A stretch of 64,000 bases of DNA from Palleronia abyssalis (lineage in GTDB: Bacteria > Pseudomonadota > Alphaproteobacteria > Rhodobacterales > Rhodobacteraceae). Position 1 is the stretch's first letter. Every line of letters begins with the position of its first letter. A program made the translations under genes and the position numbers. The notes under the pieces are model-generated. The model was not told the DNA's origin. It worked only from the letters and a program-made list of their open reading frames with translations, and searched no databases. Positions 46,780-55,718 of this stretch are shown here, piece after piece. The stretch spans positions 1-64,000 of the forward strand of contig NZ_ONZF01000011.1 of the NCBI RefSeq assembly GCF_900302445.1, in the 5' to 3' direction.

Positions 46780-48252
46780 ATGACCCAGACGAACCTGAAA
46801 ACCCTTCTCTCGGACCCCGAGCTGCTGAACCCGCGTGCCTATATCGGCGGGGACTGGGCCGATGCGTCGGGCGGCGGAACGTTCGAGGTGAAAAACCCCG
46901 CCCGTGGTGACGTGATCGCGACGGTGGCCGATCTGGGGCGGGATGACGTGGCCCGGGGGATCGACGCTGCGTATGAGGCGCAGAAGAGCTGGGCGAAGCG
47001 CACGGCGGAGGATCGGGGCGCCGTACTTATGAAATGGCACGACCTGATGGTCGAGCATGCCGACGACCTTGCTACCATCCTGACCGCCGAACAGGGTAAG
47101 CCAAAGGCCGAAGCCAAGGGCGAAATCATGTATGGCGCCGGGTTCATAAAGTGGTTCGCGGAAGAAGCGCGACGCGTCTATGGCGAGATCATCCCCGGCC
47201 ATGCCCCCGACAAGCGGATCCACGTCATCCGTCAGCCCGTGGGCGTCGCGGCGGCAATCACGCCCTGGAACTTCCCCAACGCGATGATAACCCGCAAGGC
47301 CGGACCCGCCTTGGCAGCAGGCTGCGCTTTCGTCGTGCGCCCGCCTTCGCTAACACCGCTGTCGGCACTGGCGTTGGGCGTGCTGGCCGATCGGGCGGGG
47401 ATGCCGAAGGGCATTCTGTCGATCCTGCCCTCGACCGACTCGAGCGGCATCGGCAAGGAGTTCTGCGAGAACGAGAAGGTGCGCAAGCTGACCTTCACAG
47501 GCTCGACCGAGGTGGGGCGCATTCTGCTGCGCCAGTCTGCGGACCAAGTCATGAAGACGTCGATGGAGCTGGGCGGCAATGCCCCTTTCCTGGTCTTCGA
47601 CGACGCCGATCTGGACAAGGCGGTCGAGGGTGCCATCGCCTGCAAATTCCGCAACGCCGGTCAGACCTGCGTCTGCGCGAACCGTATCTATGTCCAGTCA
47701 GGCGTCTACGACGAATTCGCGCGGAAACTGAAGGATCGCGTCGCGCAGATGAGCGTCGGCGACGCGCTGGAGGGTGACGTCGATCTCGGCCCGCTGATCG
47801 ACCAGGACGCGGTCGAGAAGGTCGAGGCGCATATCGCCGACGCGACCGCGAAGGGGGCCGACATCATCTATGGCGGGAGCCGGCACGAGAAGGGCGGAAC
47901 GTTCTTCCAGCCGACGGTCCTGACCGGCGCCACGCAGGACATGGCCTTCGCGACCGAGGAAACCTTCGGCCCCCTTGCCCCCCTGTTCCGGTTCGAGACC
48001 GAGGACGAGGGAATACAACTCGCGAACGATACCATCTTCGGGCTGGCCTCGTACTTTTACGCAAAAGACTACAGCCGGATCACGCGGGTTTCTGAAGCGC
48101 TGGAATACGGGATAGTCGGGGTGAATACCGGACTGATCTCGACCCCGGTGGCGCCTTTCGGCGGCGTAAAGCAATCGGGACTGGGTCGCGAGGGCTCGTC
48201 GCATGGCATAGACGAGTATCTGGAGATGAAATACATCTGCCTAAACGTCTGA
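46780..48252 (+). CDS. gabD: NAD(P)-dependent aldehyde dehydrogenase, succinate-semialdehyde type
   Basis: The protein is 490 aa and converts succinate semialdehyde (or a similar aldehyde) to the acid. The family blocks are YGEIIPGHAPDKRIHVIRQP, ITPWNFPNAMITRKAGPAL, FTGSTEVGRIL, MELGGNAPFLVFDDADLD (catalytic Glu) and NAGQTCVCANRIYVQ (catalytic Cys, with the SSADH-type CVC). The cofactor-contact motif usually KPA/S-xxTP is RPPSLTP, an odd replacement of the conserved Lys. GAGG lies five bases upstream of the ATG. A GGGGGC/GCCCCC hairpin starts right at the stop (48253-48267). Confidence 0.9.
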   Translation: MTQTNLKTLLSDPELLNPRAYIGGDWADASGGGTFEVKNPARGDVIATVADLGRDDVARGIDAAYEAQKSWAKRTAEDRGAVLMKWHDLMVEHADDLATILTAEQGKPKAEAKGEIMYGAGFIKWFAEEARRVYGEIIPGHAPDKRIHVIRQPVGVAAAITPWNFPNAMITRKAGPALAAGCAFVVRPPSLTPLSALALGVLADRAGMPKGILSILPSTDSSGIGKEFCENEKVRKLTFTGSTEVGRILLRQSADQVMKTSMELGGNAPFLVFDDADLDKAVEGAIACKFRNAGQTCVCANRIYVQSGVYDEFARKLKDRVAQMSVGDALEGDVDLGPLIDQDAVEKVEAHIADATAKGADIIYGGSRHEKGGTFFQPTVLTGATQDMAFATEETFGPLAPLFRFETEDEGIQLANDTIFGLASYFYAKDYSRITRVSEALEYGIVGVNTGLISTPVAPFGGVKQSGLGREGSSHGIDEYLEMKYICLNV

Positions 48253-48386
48253 GGGGGCGTCGCCCCCGCCTGGCGATGCCAGCCCCCCGTGGGTATTTCG
48301 ACAAGGGCGAAGGGATGGCCGCTTCGGGCAGACCCTTCATCTGCGTGGCGGACGGATGTCGCGGCTCATCCGGTCGTCGGGACATG

Positions 48387-48416
48387 AAAAAAGGCCGCGC
48401 ATCGTGGCGCGGCCTT
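48387..48416 (-). terminator. Intrinsic terminator of the Hsp20 gene
   Basis: On the minus strand a ten-base stem (48391-48400 with 48407-48416; GCGCGGCCTT on the plus strand right arm) and six-base loop is followed by a T run (plus-strand A's 48387-48392). It starts about 20 bp after the hsp20 stop codon. Confidence 0.8.
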
Positions 48417-48435
48417 CGTCGGTTCAGATCTGCGA

Positions 48436-48894
48436 TTATTCGGCAGCGATCTGATGATCGACCGTGCCCGCGTCCTTCTGGATCGCGATGCGACGCGGCT
48501 TCAGCGCCTCGGGCACTTCGCGCTTCAGCTCAATGACCAGCATGCCGTTGGCGTGGCGCGCGCCTTCGACACGGACATGGTCGGCAAGGTGGAAGCGACG
48601 CTCGAAAGCGCGGGTGGCGATCCCGCGGTGCAGATAGGTGCGGTTCTGGTCGTCATCCGATTTACGGGCCGAGACGATCAATGCATTCTCGCGCTGTTCG
48701 ACGGTCAGGTCCTCCTCGGAGAAGCCCGCGACCGCAATCTCGATGGCCCAGGCGTCGTCGCCGGTCTTTTCGATATTGTAGGGCGGGTAGGTCTGCGCGC
48801 CAGCATTGTCGCGAACGACGCGTTCCATCAGGTCGGCCATCTGATCGAAGCCGACAGTGGCACGGTAGAGGGGGGCGAGATCAAAGGTTCTCAT
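48436..48894 (-). CDS. Small heat shock protein Hsp20 (IbpA-like)
   Basis: This is an ATP-independent holdase that keeps unfolded proteins soluble. It is 152 aa: N-terminal DLAPLYRATVGFDQMADLM, then the alpha-crystallin domain (about 38-130) with YNIEKTGDDAWAIEIAVAGF, then HRGIATRAFERRFHLADHVRV and the final beta strand GMLVIELKREVPE. A C-terminal IxI-like segment PRRIAIQ follows. This is typical of the alphaproteobacterial IbpA class. The 5' region (48895-49000) may contain a heat-shock promoter or RNA thermometer, but I could not identify one with confidence. Confidence 0.93.
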   Translation of the reverse strand: MRTFDLAPLYRATVGFDQMADLMERVVRDNAGAQTYPPYNIEKTGDDAWAIEIAVAGFSEEDLTVEQRENALIVSARKSDDDQNRTYLHRGIATRAFERRFHLADHVRVEGARHANGMLVIELKREVPEALKPRRIAIQKDAGTVDHQIAAE

Positions 48895-49050
48895 ATCGGT
48901 TCATCCTTGAGTTTAAGCGATCACCAATTTGCCACCTTTCCACTCGGGAACAGGTGGCCGCCGGACCCTTCGTAGGCATCCGACAAGAGGAATCTGGGAG
49001 GGCGCACGGGCATCTTCAAGTCCCGCGGAGACCGAAAAAATTGCCCCGGA

Positions 49051-49863
49051 TCAGGGCCTCAGGAACTTTCCCGGACCGTGCGCGCGCGCCGTGTCGGGGG
49101 TCAGCCGCCGCACTTGGGGTGCGGCACGAAAGAACACCCCGTCCGAGCCGGAAAGCTCGGCCCGAAGCGTGGGCAAAGTCGCAGCGAGATCCGTCCCAAT
49201 AGAGACTTTCTGCGCCCCGGCATTGGCCATGGCCGAGACGACCGAGACGATCCGGACGCCACCATGAGCAAACGACAACACCGGTGCCCCTGACGTTCCG
49301 TAGTCCGCTTCGCACGACATGATAAGCGCCCCCCTATCACGCCCAAGGACGCTGCATTCCTCCTGCAGGGAGGGTCGATCTGCGCGATCATGCGCGTAAG
49401 AGACGACGCCCACCGCCGCGCCGGTTCCGTTTTGCGCCATCGGGATCGGCGCGACCTGGACGGTGTCGACGGGACGGTCGAGCTCGATCAATGCAACGTC
49501 ATGGGCAAGGGTGCCCGCATCGTTCATATCCGGCCGGTACCCCTTTGCGACGACCAGCCGCCGCCCGGTCCGGTAGGCGTCGGCCCTGCCATCCCTGAAC
49601 CCCGCCAGAAAACGGATATCGCCCGGCATGGCGGTGGTTCCGTCCGTCCGCACGACGCAATGGGCGGCAGTCAGAACCACCCTTTCCTCGATCAAGGTCG
49701 CCGTGCAGAAGTTGTTGCCCCCGACCTCCAGCCGTCCGACGGCCCGGAAGGGCCGACTGTCGTCCCCGTTGGACAGATCCCGAAGCGCGCTGTCGCCCGC
49801 GACGGCTGGACCACCGAGTAAAAAGGTCAGGACAAGACCCCGCAAGACCGTGAAAATGCGCAT
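49051..49863 (-). CDS. Secreted trypsin-like serine protease
   Basis: The protein is 270 aa with a signal peptide (1-22, ending GGPAVAG). The catalytic triad is complete: His68 in VLTAAHC, Asp122 in AHDVALIEL, and Ser191 in YGTSGAPVLS. It contrasts with the inactive trypsin-like protein at 44076-45821. Four cysteines could form two disulfides in the periplasm. The ATG at 49863 is the only one that gives a signal peptide. It follows glcF by 70 bp, but a functional link is not evident. Confidence 0.88.
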   Translation of the reverse strand: MRIFTVLRGLVLTFLLGGPAVAGDSALRDLSNGDDSRPFRAVGRLEVGGNNFCTATLIEERVVLTAAHCVVRTDGTTAMPGDIRFLAGFRDGRADAYRTGRRLVVAKGYRPDMNDAGTLAHDVALIELDRPVDTVQVAPIPMAQNGTGAAVGVVSYAHDRADRPSLQEECSVLGRDRGALIMSCEADYGTSGAPVLSFAHGGVRIVSVVSAMANAGAQKVSIGTDLAATLPTLRAELSGSDGVFFRAAPQVRRLTPDTARAHGPGKFLRP

Positions 49864-49934
49864 GAACAGCCTGCTTTCCGATTGGTGTGCCTTATCCTGA
49901 CTGGCCCGAATGTCCGGGATCGGGCGCGTTTCGG

Positions 49935-51305
49935 TCAGGGGTTGGACAAATCGGGCGGGATCTTGTCCGGTCGCGGCCCGCCGGTGGCCCAGTCCAGAAG
50001 CTCGACCGTGTGCACCACCGGGATCCCGGTTCCGCTGGCGATCTGGGTCATGCAGCCGATATTCCCGGCCGCAATCACTTGCGGCGCCTTCGCCTCGAGC
50101 GTTTTGACTTTGCGCGCCTTTAGCTGCGCGCTGATCTCGGGCTGCATCAGGTTGTAGGTCCCGGCCGAACCACAGCACAGATGGCTGTCTTTCGGCTCGA
50201 CCACCTCGAACCCGGCGCGGGCCAGCAAGGTCTTCGGCGCCCCCTTCACTTTCTGCCCATGCTGTAGCGAACAGGCTGCGTGATATGCCACCCGCAGCGC
50301 GCCCTGCCCCGCCGCCGTGGGGTGCAGCGCATCCGTTCCGGCGATGTCGCCGGCCGCCTCATTGGGGGTGTGCAGCGCTTCTCTCCCGGGCAGCAGGCGT
50401 TCGAGAAGCTCGGACACGTCACAGGCCAGATCGCTGATCTCCGCCGCCTCGTGCGCCATGTCGGTCATGCGCAACATATGCCCGTAATCCTTCACGGTCG
50501 TTCCGCAGCCCGACGTGTTCACCACCACCGCATCGAGGCCGCCGGCCCGCTTGACCGCCTGCCACGCGCGGACGTTCGCCTTGACCTGCGCATGGGCCTC
50601 ATGCGCCTTGCCCATGTGATGGACCAGAGCGCCGCAGCAGCCCATCCCGTCGGCGACGACGACCTCGCAACCCAATCGCGTCAGAAGGCGCACGGTGGCC
50701 TCATTGATGGCCGGGTCCAGCGTGGACTGCGCGCAGCCCGTCAAGAGTGCGACCCGCATCCGCGACTGGCCTTCGGCCTTATGGGTCTGCGGGCGGTCGA
50801 CGTCGGACCGCCGGGCGATCCGCGTTGGCGCCATATCCAGCATCGCCCGAAGCCGCTTGTCCGGCATCCAGCTGCGGAAAGGACGCCCCAGCTTCGCCGC
50901 CTGCAACGCCAGCCGGAAGCGGCCCGGGTAGGGCAGGATGCGCGCCAGCGTCCACCTGAGCGCACGGTCGGGCCAGGGGCGGGTATAGGTCCGCTCGATA
51001 TGGACGCGGGCGTGATCGACAAGGTGCATGTAGTGAACGCCCGAGGGACAGGTCGTCATGCAGGCAAGGCACGACAGGCACCGGTCGATATGCTTGACCG
51101 TGGTCGCATCGGCCGGGCGGTCATTTTCCAGCATATCCTTGATCAGGTAGATCCGCCCGCGGGGACTGTCGTTCTCCTCGCCCAGCACCTGGTAGGTCGG
51201 GCAGGTCGCGGTGCAGAAGCCGCAATGGACGCAGGCGCGCAGGACCTCGTTCGACCGGGCGGTGTCGGGATCAGCAAGTTGGTCGAAGGTGAAATTCGTC
51301 TGCAT
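49935..51305 (-). CDS. glcF: Glycolate oxidase, iron-sulfur subunit
   Basis: GlcF passes electrons from glycolate oxidation to the respiratory chain. It is 456 aa. Two 4Fe-4S motifs are at the N-terminus: CVHCGFCTATCPTY and CLSCLACMTTCPSG. Two CCG domains follow (TSGCGTTVKDYGHML, CCGSAGTYNLMQPE). It is the last gene of glcDEF. Its ATG overlaps the stop of a small ORF (51305-51412) that itself overlaps the glcE stop. Confidence 0.94.
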   Translation of the reverse strand: MQTNFTFDQLADPDTARSNEVLRACVHCGFCTATCPTYQVLGEENDSPRGRIYLIKDMLENDRPADATTVKHIDRCLSCLACMTTCPSGVHYMHLVDHARVHIERTYTRPWPDRALRWTLARILPYPGRFRLALQAAKLGRPFRSWMPDKRLRAMLDMAPTRIARRSDVDRPQTHKAEGQSRMRVALLTGCAQSTLDPAINEATVRLLTRLGCEVVVADGMGCCGALVHHMGKAHEAHAQVKANVRAWQAVKRAGGLDAVVVNTSGCGTTVKDYGHMLRMTDMAHEAAEISDLACDVSELLERLLPGREALHTPNEAAGDIAGTDALHPTAAGQGALRVAYHAACSLQHGQKVKGAPKTLLARAGFEVVEPKDSHLCCGSAGTYNLMQPEISAQLKARKVKTLEAKAPQVIAAGNIGCMTQIASGTGIPVVHTVELLDWATGGPRPDKIPPDLSNP

Positions 51306-51412
51306 CAGGTCCTGTCCCGGCTTGCGGCTTCGTAGACGGCGCGGATCATCCCGAACCCGCCGGCGGGCGACCGAACTGGAAGGGCGGTCGGTGCCCGCAT
51401 CGCTAAGGTCAT
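51305..51412 (-). CDS. 35-codon ORF bridging glcE and glcF
   Basis: The ORF encodes 35 residues, beginning MTLAMRAPTALPV. Its ATG overlaps the glcE stop (ATGA at 51409-51412) and its TGA shares a base with the glcF ATG (TGATG, 51303-51307). So ribosomes could move from glcE to glcF without release. The peptide has no recognisable domain. It could be a small protein, or simply a translation link. Confidence 0.4.
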   Translation of the reverse strand: MTLAMRAPTALPVRSPAGGFGMIRAVYEAASRDRT

Positions 51413-52500
51413 GCCGGAACCGCGCCGGCGAAAATACCCCGAGGGTCGAAGCGGGCGGCGATATCGCGGGTCAGGCGTTCGACGGCATCGGATCCCGGGT
51501 GTATCGTACCCAAGGCGGCGTGGGTTTCCGGGTCCGCACGGATCAGCGTTGCATGCCCGGGCAAACCCATCAGGGCGCGCAGATCGGTGCCGGCGGGCGC
51601 TTCGGCCCAGATCAGACCGCCGCCCCAGTCCATCATCCAGCGCCCCGGCAGCCCGGCCACCAATTGCGCCGCGTGCGACGGTCGGACCGAGATGCGCCAC
51701 AGATCATCGGAAGGCGCGGCGAACCCGGTCGCATCCCGCAGATCGGTCCACGATACGTCACCTTCCAGCTGCCACTCGCCGTACGCGGCCAAGGCATGTC
51801 GCAGGCGTTCCGCGCGATAGGCGACCGAAGTCTCACTGCCTTCGATCCGCAGCATCGTGCCAAGCTGAGGCTCGTGGACCGCACCGGTCACTTCGAACGG
51901 CGTACCCAACGCTGCGGACATGGCGGCAACGGCGCCCGCCGGGTCCAGACCATGCGCCCGAAGCGTCGCCGTCGCTGCCACGCCGGGCAGAAGCTTCAAC
52001 CCGATCTCGGTCAGAATACCCAGCCGCCCGCGCGACCCGCACATGAGCTTGGTCAGATCGATGCCGGTGACGTTCTTCATCACCCGCCCGCCATTCTTGA
52101 TCACAGCCCCGTCGCCGTCGACGAAACGCACGCCGATGACACTGTCGCGCGCCGCCCCCGCCACCATGCGGCGGGGCCCGCTGGCATTGGTGGCCACGCA
52201 TCCGCCCAGGGTCGGCGTGCCGTCGCGGCCCAGCACGCGGCGGCTGTCCCAGGGCTCGAAGGCCAGACGCTGGCCCTCGCGCGTCAGGGCATCCTCGATC
52301 TCGACCATGGGGGTGCCGGCACGCGCCACCATCGTCAGCGCGCCCGGCTCGTAGAGGACGATCCCCGACATGCGCCGCGTGGTCAGGTCGCCCCCGGCCA
52401 AGGGCGCGCGGGTGCCGCCACCACGAACCTCCAACGGCCCGGTCGCATCCCGCACCATCCGCGCCAGATCGGCTTCGCTTTCAGGCTCCAACATCTTCAC
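51409..52500 (-). CDS. glcE: Glycolate oxidase, FAD-binding subunit GlcE
   Basis: The protein is 363 aa with an N-terminal FAD_binding_4 domain (EVRGGGTRAPLAG, GGCVATNASGPRRM, VTGIDLTKLMCGSRGRLGI) and a shorter C-terminal part than GlcD. GlcE is a second flavin-type subunit of the three-part glycolate oxidase. It lies between glcD (32 bp gap) and glcF on the same strand. Glycolate oxidation feeds glyoxylate into central metabolism. Confidence 0.94.
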   Translation of the reverse strand: MKMLEPESEADLARMVRDATGPLEVRGGGTRAPLAGGDLTTRRMSGIVLYEPGALTMVARAGTPMVEIEDALTREGQRLAFEPWDSRRVLGRDGTPTLGGCVATNASGPRRMVAGAARDSVIGVRFVDGDGAVIKNGGRVMKNVTGIDLTKLMCGSRGRLGILTEIGLKLLPGVAATATLRAHGLDPAGAVAAMSAALGTPFEVTGAVHEPQLGTMLRIEGSETSVAYRAERLRHALAAYGEWQLEGDVSWTDLRDATGFAAPSDDLWRISVRPSHAAQLVAGLPGRWMMDWGGGLIWAEAPAGTDLRALMGLPGHATLIRADPETHAALGTIHPGSDAVERLTRDIAARFDPRGIFAGAVPA

Positions 52501-52531
52501 CCTTGTCCAAATACCCCCGCCGGAGGCGCCC

Positions 52532-53974
52532 TCATTCCGCGGCCACGGCCCGACGCGGCGCGCTGATTGACAGGGGGAACACTTTCGCGGGGTTCAGCAA
52601 CCACGCGGGGTCGAACACGTCCTTTACCCGCATCTGCGCTTCAAGGTCGACCGGGTCGAACTGAACCTGCATCAGGTCCCGCTTCTCGACACCGACGCCA
52701 TGCTCGCCGGTCAGGCAACCGCCCGCCTCGACGCAAAGGCACAGGATATCGGTCCCAAGCGCCTCGGCCTTCTCCAGCCCGTCTTCGGAATTGGCGTCGA
52801 ACAGGATTAGGGGATGCATGTTGCCGTCGCCCGCGTGGAAGACATTGGCAACCTCCAGCCCGTAGCCCTTCGCCAGATCGGCGATCCCGCCCAGAACGCG
52901 CGGCAGCTCGCCCACGGGGATCGTGCCGTCGAGGCAGATGTAATCCCCCAACTGCCCCATGGCCCCAAAGGCCGACTTGCGGCCCAGCCAGATCGCCGCG
53001 CTCTCTTCCTCGGACGCGCTGACACGCAGTTCCACCGGGTCCAGTCGGCGGGCGATCTGGGTGATGACGCCAAGTTGCTCGTCGATCTCGGCGTCCGACC
53101 CCTCAACCTCGACGATCAGCATCGCCTCGCAATCGGGATATCCCGCGCCCGAGAACGCATCGGTCGCCCGGATGCAGGGGCGGTCCATGAACTCGATCGC
53201 GACAGGCAGGATACCGGCCTTGATGATGTCGCCGACGCATTCGCCCGCCGTCTCGGACCTGTCAAAGCCGATCAGGACGGGGCGCGCGCCCTCGGGCTTG
53301 GGCAGGATGCGCAACGTCGCCTCGGTCACGACGCCCAGCTGCCCTTCCGAGCCGCAGATCAACCCCAGAAGGTCCAGGCCCGGCGTGTCCATATGCCCGC
53401 CGCCCAGCTCGACCACGGTGCCGTCGATCAGCACGGCCGTGGCGCCCAGAAGGTTGTTCGTCGTCACGCCGTATTTCAGGCAATGCGCCCCACCCGAGTT
53501 CATCGCAATATTGCCCGCGATGGCGCAGGCCAGTTGCGACGAGGGGTCGGGCGCATAAAAGAACCCGTCCTCCTCGACCGCGCCGGTCACCTTGAGGTTG
53601 GTGATCCCGGTCTGCACGCGAATGATCCGGTCGGCGTAATTCGTCTCGAGCACCTCGGTCATCCGGCTGACGCCCAGGATCACCGCATCCGCCGTGGGAA
53701 GCGCCCCGCCTGCCAGCGACGTGCCAGACCCGCGCGGGACCACGGGCACGCCTTCTTCGTGGCAAATCCGCAAACAAGCCGCGACGTCCTCGGTCGTTTC
53801 CGGCAGGACCACGGCCAGGGGCGGGCACTTATAGGCCGTCAGGGCGTCGCATTCGTAGGGGCGCAGCTCCTGCGGCTCGTGGATCAGCGCGTCGGCAGAC
53901 ACCACGGTGGCCAGCCTGCGCACCAGCGCCGCCTTCTTCGACAGGATCGCGGGATTCGGGTCCGGCATCTGCAT
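52532..53974 (-). CDS. glcD: Glycolate oxidase, catalytic FAD subunit GlcD
   Basis: GlcD oxidises glycolate (or D-lactate) to glyoxylate (or pyruvate). It is 480 aa. The FAD_binding_4 motif is VVPRGSGTSLAGGALP, followed by AGNIAMNSGGAHCLKYGVT and DLLGLICGSEGQLGVVTE. The C-terminal FAD-oxidase domain ends with GGCLTGEHGVGVEKRDLM. The ATG at 53974 has AGGAGGAG seven bases upstream; an ATG two codons later is possible. It heads the glcDEF cluster, and no glcC-type regulator is adjacent. Confidence 0.95.
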   Translation of the reverse strand: MQMPDPNPAILSKKAALVRRLATVVSADALIHEPQELRPYECDALTAYKCPPLAVVLPETTEDVAACLRICHEEGVPVVPRGSGTSLAGGALPTADAVILGVSRMTEVLETNYADRIIRVQTGITNLKVTGAVEEDGFFYAPDPSSQLACAIAGNIAMNSGGAHCLKYGVTTNNLLGATAVLIDGTVVELGGGHMDTPGLDLLGLICGSEGQLGVVTEATLRILPKPEGARPVLIGFDRSETAGECVGDIIKAGILPVAIEFMDRPCIRATDAFSGAGYPDCEAMLIVEVEGSDAEIDEQLGVITQIARRLDPVELRVSASEEESAAIWLGRKSAFGAMGQLGDYICLDGTIPVGELPRVLGGIADLAKGYGLEVANVFHAGDGNMHPLILFDANSEDGLEKAEALGTDILCLCVEAGGCLTGEHGVGVEKRDLMQVQFDPVDLEAQMRVKDVFDPAWLLNPAKVFPLSISAPRRAVAAE

Positions 53975-54081
53975 CGGGGCTCCTCCTGCGGTCAGGGTAG
54001 GCCCGCCGCGCCGCACTGGCAAGACGACCCGGGGCGGCCTAAGGTCCCGGTCGTGCAAGTCCGCATCGGGGACCTTAGGCC

Positions 54082-54429
54082 ATGATCCGCGCCTTCATAA
54101 TTTGCGCCGCCACGGCGGTCCCGGCCTGCGCCGACCCTGCCCAAATCGTCGAGGCAGAGGCTACGCGCGCCGGGGCGGACTGGCGCGTATTTGTCACCCT
54201 GCGTCACGACGATACGGGATGGGATGACTACGCCGACGGTTGGCGGGTGGAGGATGCCGAGGGCACGGTCCTCGCCCTTCGCGAACTTCTGCACCCCCAT
54301 GTCGATAAGCAACCCTTCACCCGATCGACCCTCACCTCCATCCCGGCGGACGCGAGACGGGTCTTTATCCGCGCCCGCACCTCGACCGATGGCTGGGGCG
54401 CGGATCGCACCCCGCTGGGCCTGCCCTAG
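54082..54429 (+). CDS. Small secreted hypothetical protein
   Basis: The protein is 115 aa with a short signal peptide (MIRAFIICAATAVPACA). The rest looks like one beta-sandwich domain: WRVFVTLRHDDTGWDDYADGW, EGTVLALRELLHPH, FTRSTLTSIPADARRVFIRA. I recognise it only as a conserved Rhodobacteraceae hypothetical. It ends overlapping csaA by four bases, tail to tail. Confidence 0.7.
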   Translation: MIRAFIICAATAVPACADPAQIVEAEATRAGADWRVFVTLRHDDTGWDDYADGWRVEDAEGTVLALRELLHPHVDKQPFTRSTLTSIPADARRVFIRARTSTDGWGADRTPLGLP

Positions 54430-54761
54430 TACAGCCGGCCGCCCAAAGGTACCTCGTGGCCGGGTCCAATCAGAACGACTTCGCCGTCGTCATCCGGCAC
54501 GCCCAGCACCAGCACCTCGGACAGGACCTTGCCAATCTGGCGCGGTGGGAAGTTGACCACCGCCAGCACCTGCCGTCCGATCAGCCCCTCGGGCGTGTAA
54601 TGTGCCGTGATCTGGGCCGAGGATCGCTTGACCCCGATCCCTTCTCCGAAATCGACGCGCAGCTTGAAGGCGGGTTTGCGGGCCTCGGGGAACGGCTCGG
54701 CCTCGACGATGCGGCCGACCCGAATATCCAGCTTCTGGAAGTCCTCGAAGGTCGCACTCAT
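54426..54761 (-). CDS. csaA: CsaA-type tRNA-binding protein
   Basis: The protein is 111 aa, a single tRNA-binding OB fold. It has FQKLDIRVGRIVEAEPFPEA, KLRVDFGEGIGVKRSSAQIT, VNFPPRQIGKVLSEVLVLG and the final IGPGHEVPLGGRL, as in CsaA and the MetG C-terminal domain. CsaA was reported as a secretion-linked chaperone in Bacillus; tRNA binding is better supported by structure. Its ATG overlaps the proC stop (ATGA at 54758-54761). Confidence 0.92.
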   Translation of the reverse strand: MSATFEDFQKLDIRVGRIVEAEPFPEARKPAFKLRVDFGEGIGVKRSSAQITAHYTPEGLIGRQVLAVVNFPPRQIGKVLSEVLVLGVPDDDGEVVLIGPGHEVPLGGRLY

Positions 54762-55558
54762 GCCCCAAGCTCGCGCGAACGGGCGGCTGCGGCGGCGACG
54801 GTGCGTTTCATCAGGTCCGGCAGTTCGGCCATCAGCACGTCCAGCCCGGCCTGCGTGGTGCCGTTGGGGCTGGTGACATCCTCGCGCAGGGTCGACGGCG
54901 CCTTCGGGCTGTCCTCGGCCAGCTGCCCCGCACCGCCCACGGTCGCCTTGGCCAGCGCCATCGCCAGATCGGGCGACAGCCCTTCGGCCTCGGCAGCCTT
55001 CGCCAGGCATTCGATCATGTGGAACACATAGGCCGGTCCGGATCCCGAAACGCCCGTGACGGCGTCCATCTGATCTTCGCTTTCCAACCGCACAGTCTGG
55101 CCCACGGCATTCAGAAGGTGCTCGGCCAGGTCGAGCGACGGCGCACCCTCGTCATTCGCGACGATGGCCGTCACCCCCCGCCCCACCGCGGCCGGCGTGT
55201 TGGGAATGGCCCGGATCACCGGCGTGCCGCCGCCGAACGTCTTCTCATACCGGGCAATGGTCACCCCGGCGGCGACCGACAGGACCAGGGTTCCGCCACC
55301 ACCGAACTGGCCCACCTGCGGCAGGGCGTCGTCCATCATCTGCGGCTTCACCGCGACGATCAGCAGGCCCGGCTGCTCGGGAAGGCCGCCGTTGATCGTA
55401 ACGCCCGTGCCCTGCAGCCATTCGGACGGGTTCGGGTCGATCACGAAGACATCGCCGGGATCGAGCGCGCCTTTCAGCCACCCCTCCAGCATGGCCGATC
55501 CCATTTTTCCGCAGCCCAGCATCACCAGCCCGCGGCGTTTCAGCGTTTCCATGTCCAT
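54758..55558 (-). CDS. proC: Pyrroline-5-carboxylate reductase
   Basis: ProC makes proline from pyrroline-5-carboxylate with NAD(P)H. It is 266 aa. The dinucleotide motif is VMLGCGKMGSAMLEGWL (residues 12-28) and the C-terminal dimer domain has DAVTGVSGSGPAYVFHMIE and the ETVGGAGQLAEDSPKAPSTLREDVTSPNGTT-type signature, split here as VGGAGQLAED and LREDVTSPNGTTQAGL. The ATG at 55558 follows AGGATCGTGCG. It is coupled to csaA. Confidence 0.95.
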   Translation of the reverse strand: MDMETLKRRGLVMLGCGKMGSAMLEGWLKGALDPGDVFVIDPNPSEWLQGTGVTINGGLPEQPGLLIVAVKPQMMDDALPQVGQFGGGGTLVLSVAAGVTIARYEKTFGGGTPVIRAIPNTPAAVGRGVTAIVANDEGAPSLDLAEHLLNAVGQTVRLESEDQMDAVTGVSGSGPAYVFHMIECLAKAAEAEGLSPDLAMALAKATVGGAGQLAEDSPKAPSTLREDVTSPNGTTQAGLDVLMAELPDLMKRTVAAAAARSRELGA

Positions 55559-55718
55559 CGCACGATCCTTTCCTTTGGCGCGACCAGACCAGAGCAGGTC
55601 GATATTGTCACGGGGGCAAGCTCGCGAAGCCCGCATCCGGGGCGCGCCGATTTGACCGCGCTGCCGGGTCCCGATCCGTGTTATCGTCGCGCCCAACCGG
55701 ACCTACGGAGCATCCACA

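Noticed and set aside
48895-49050. ROSE-type RNA thermometer or sigma-32 promoter upstream of hsp20
   Set aside because: The leader is short and I could not find a convincing hairpin over the ribosome binding site or a clear heat-shock promoter pair.
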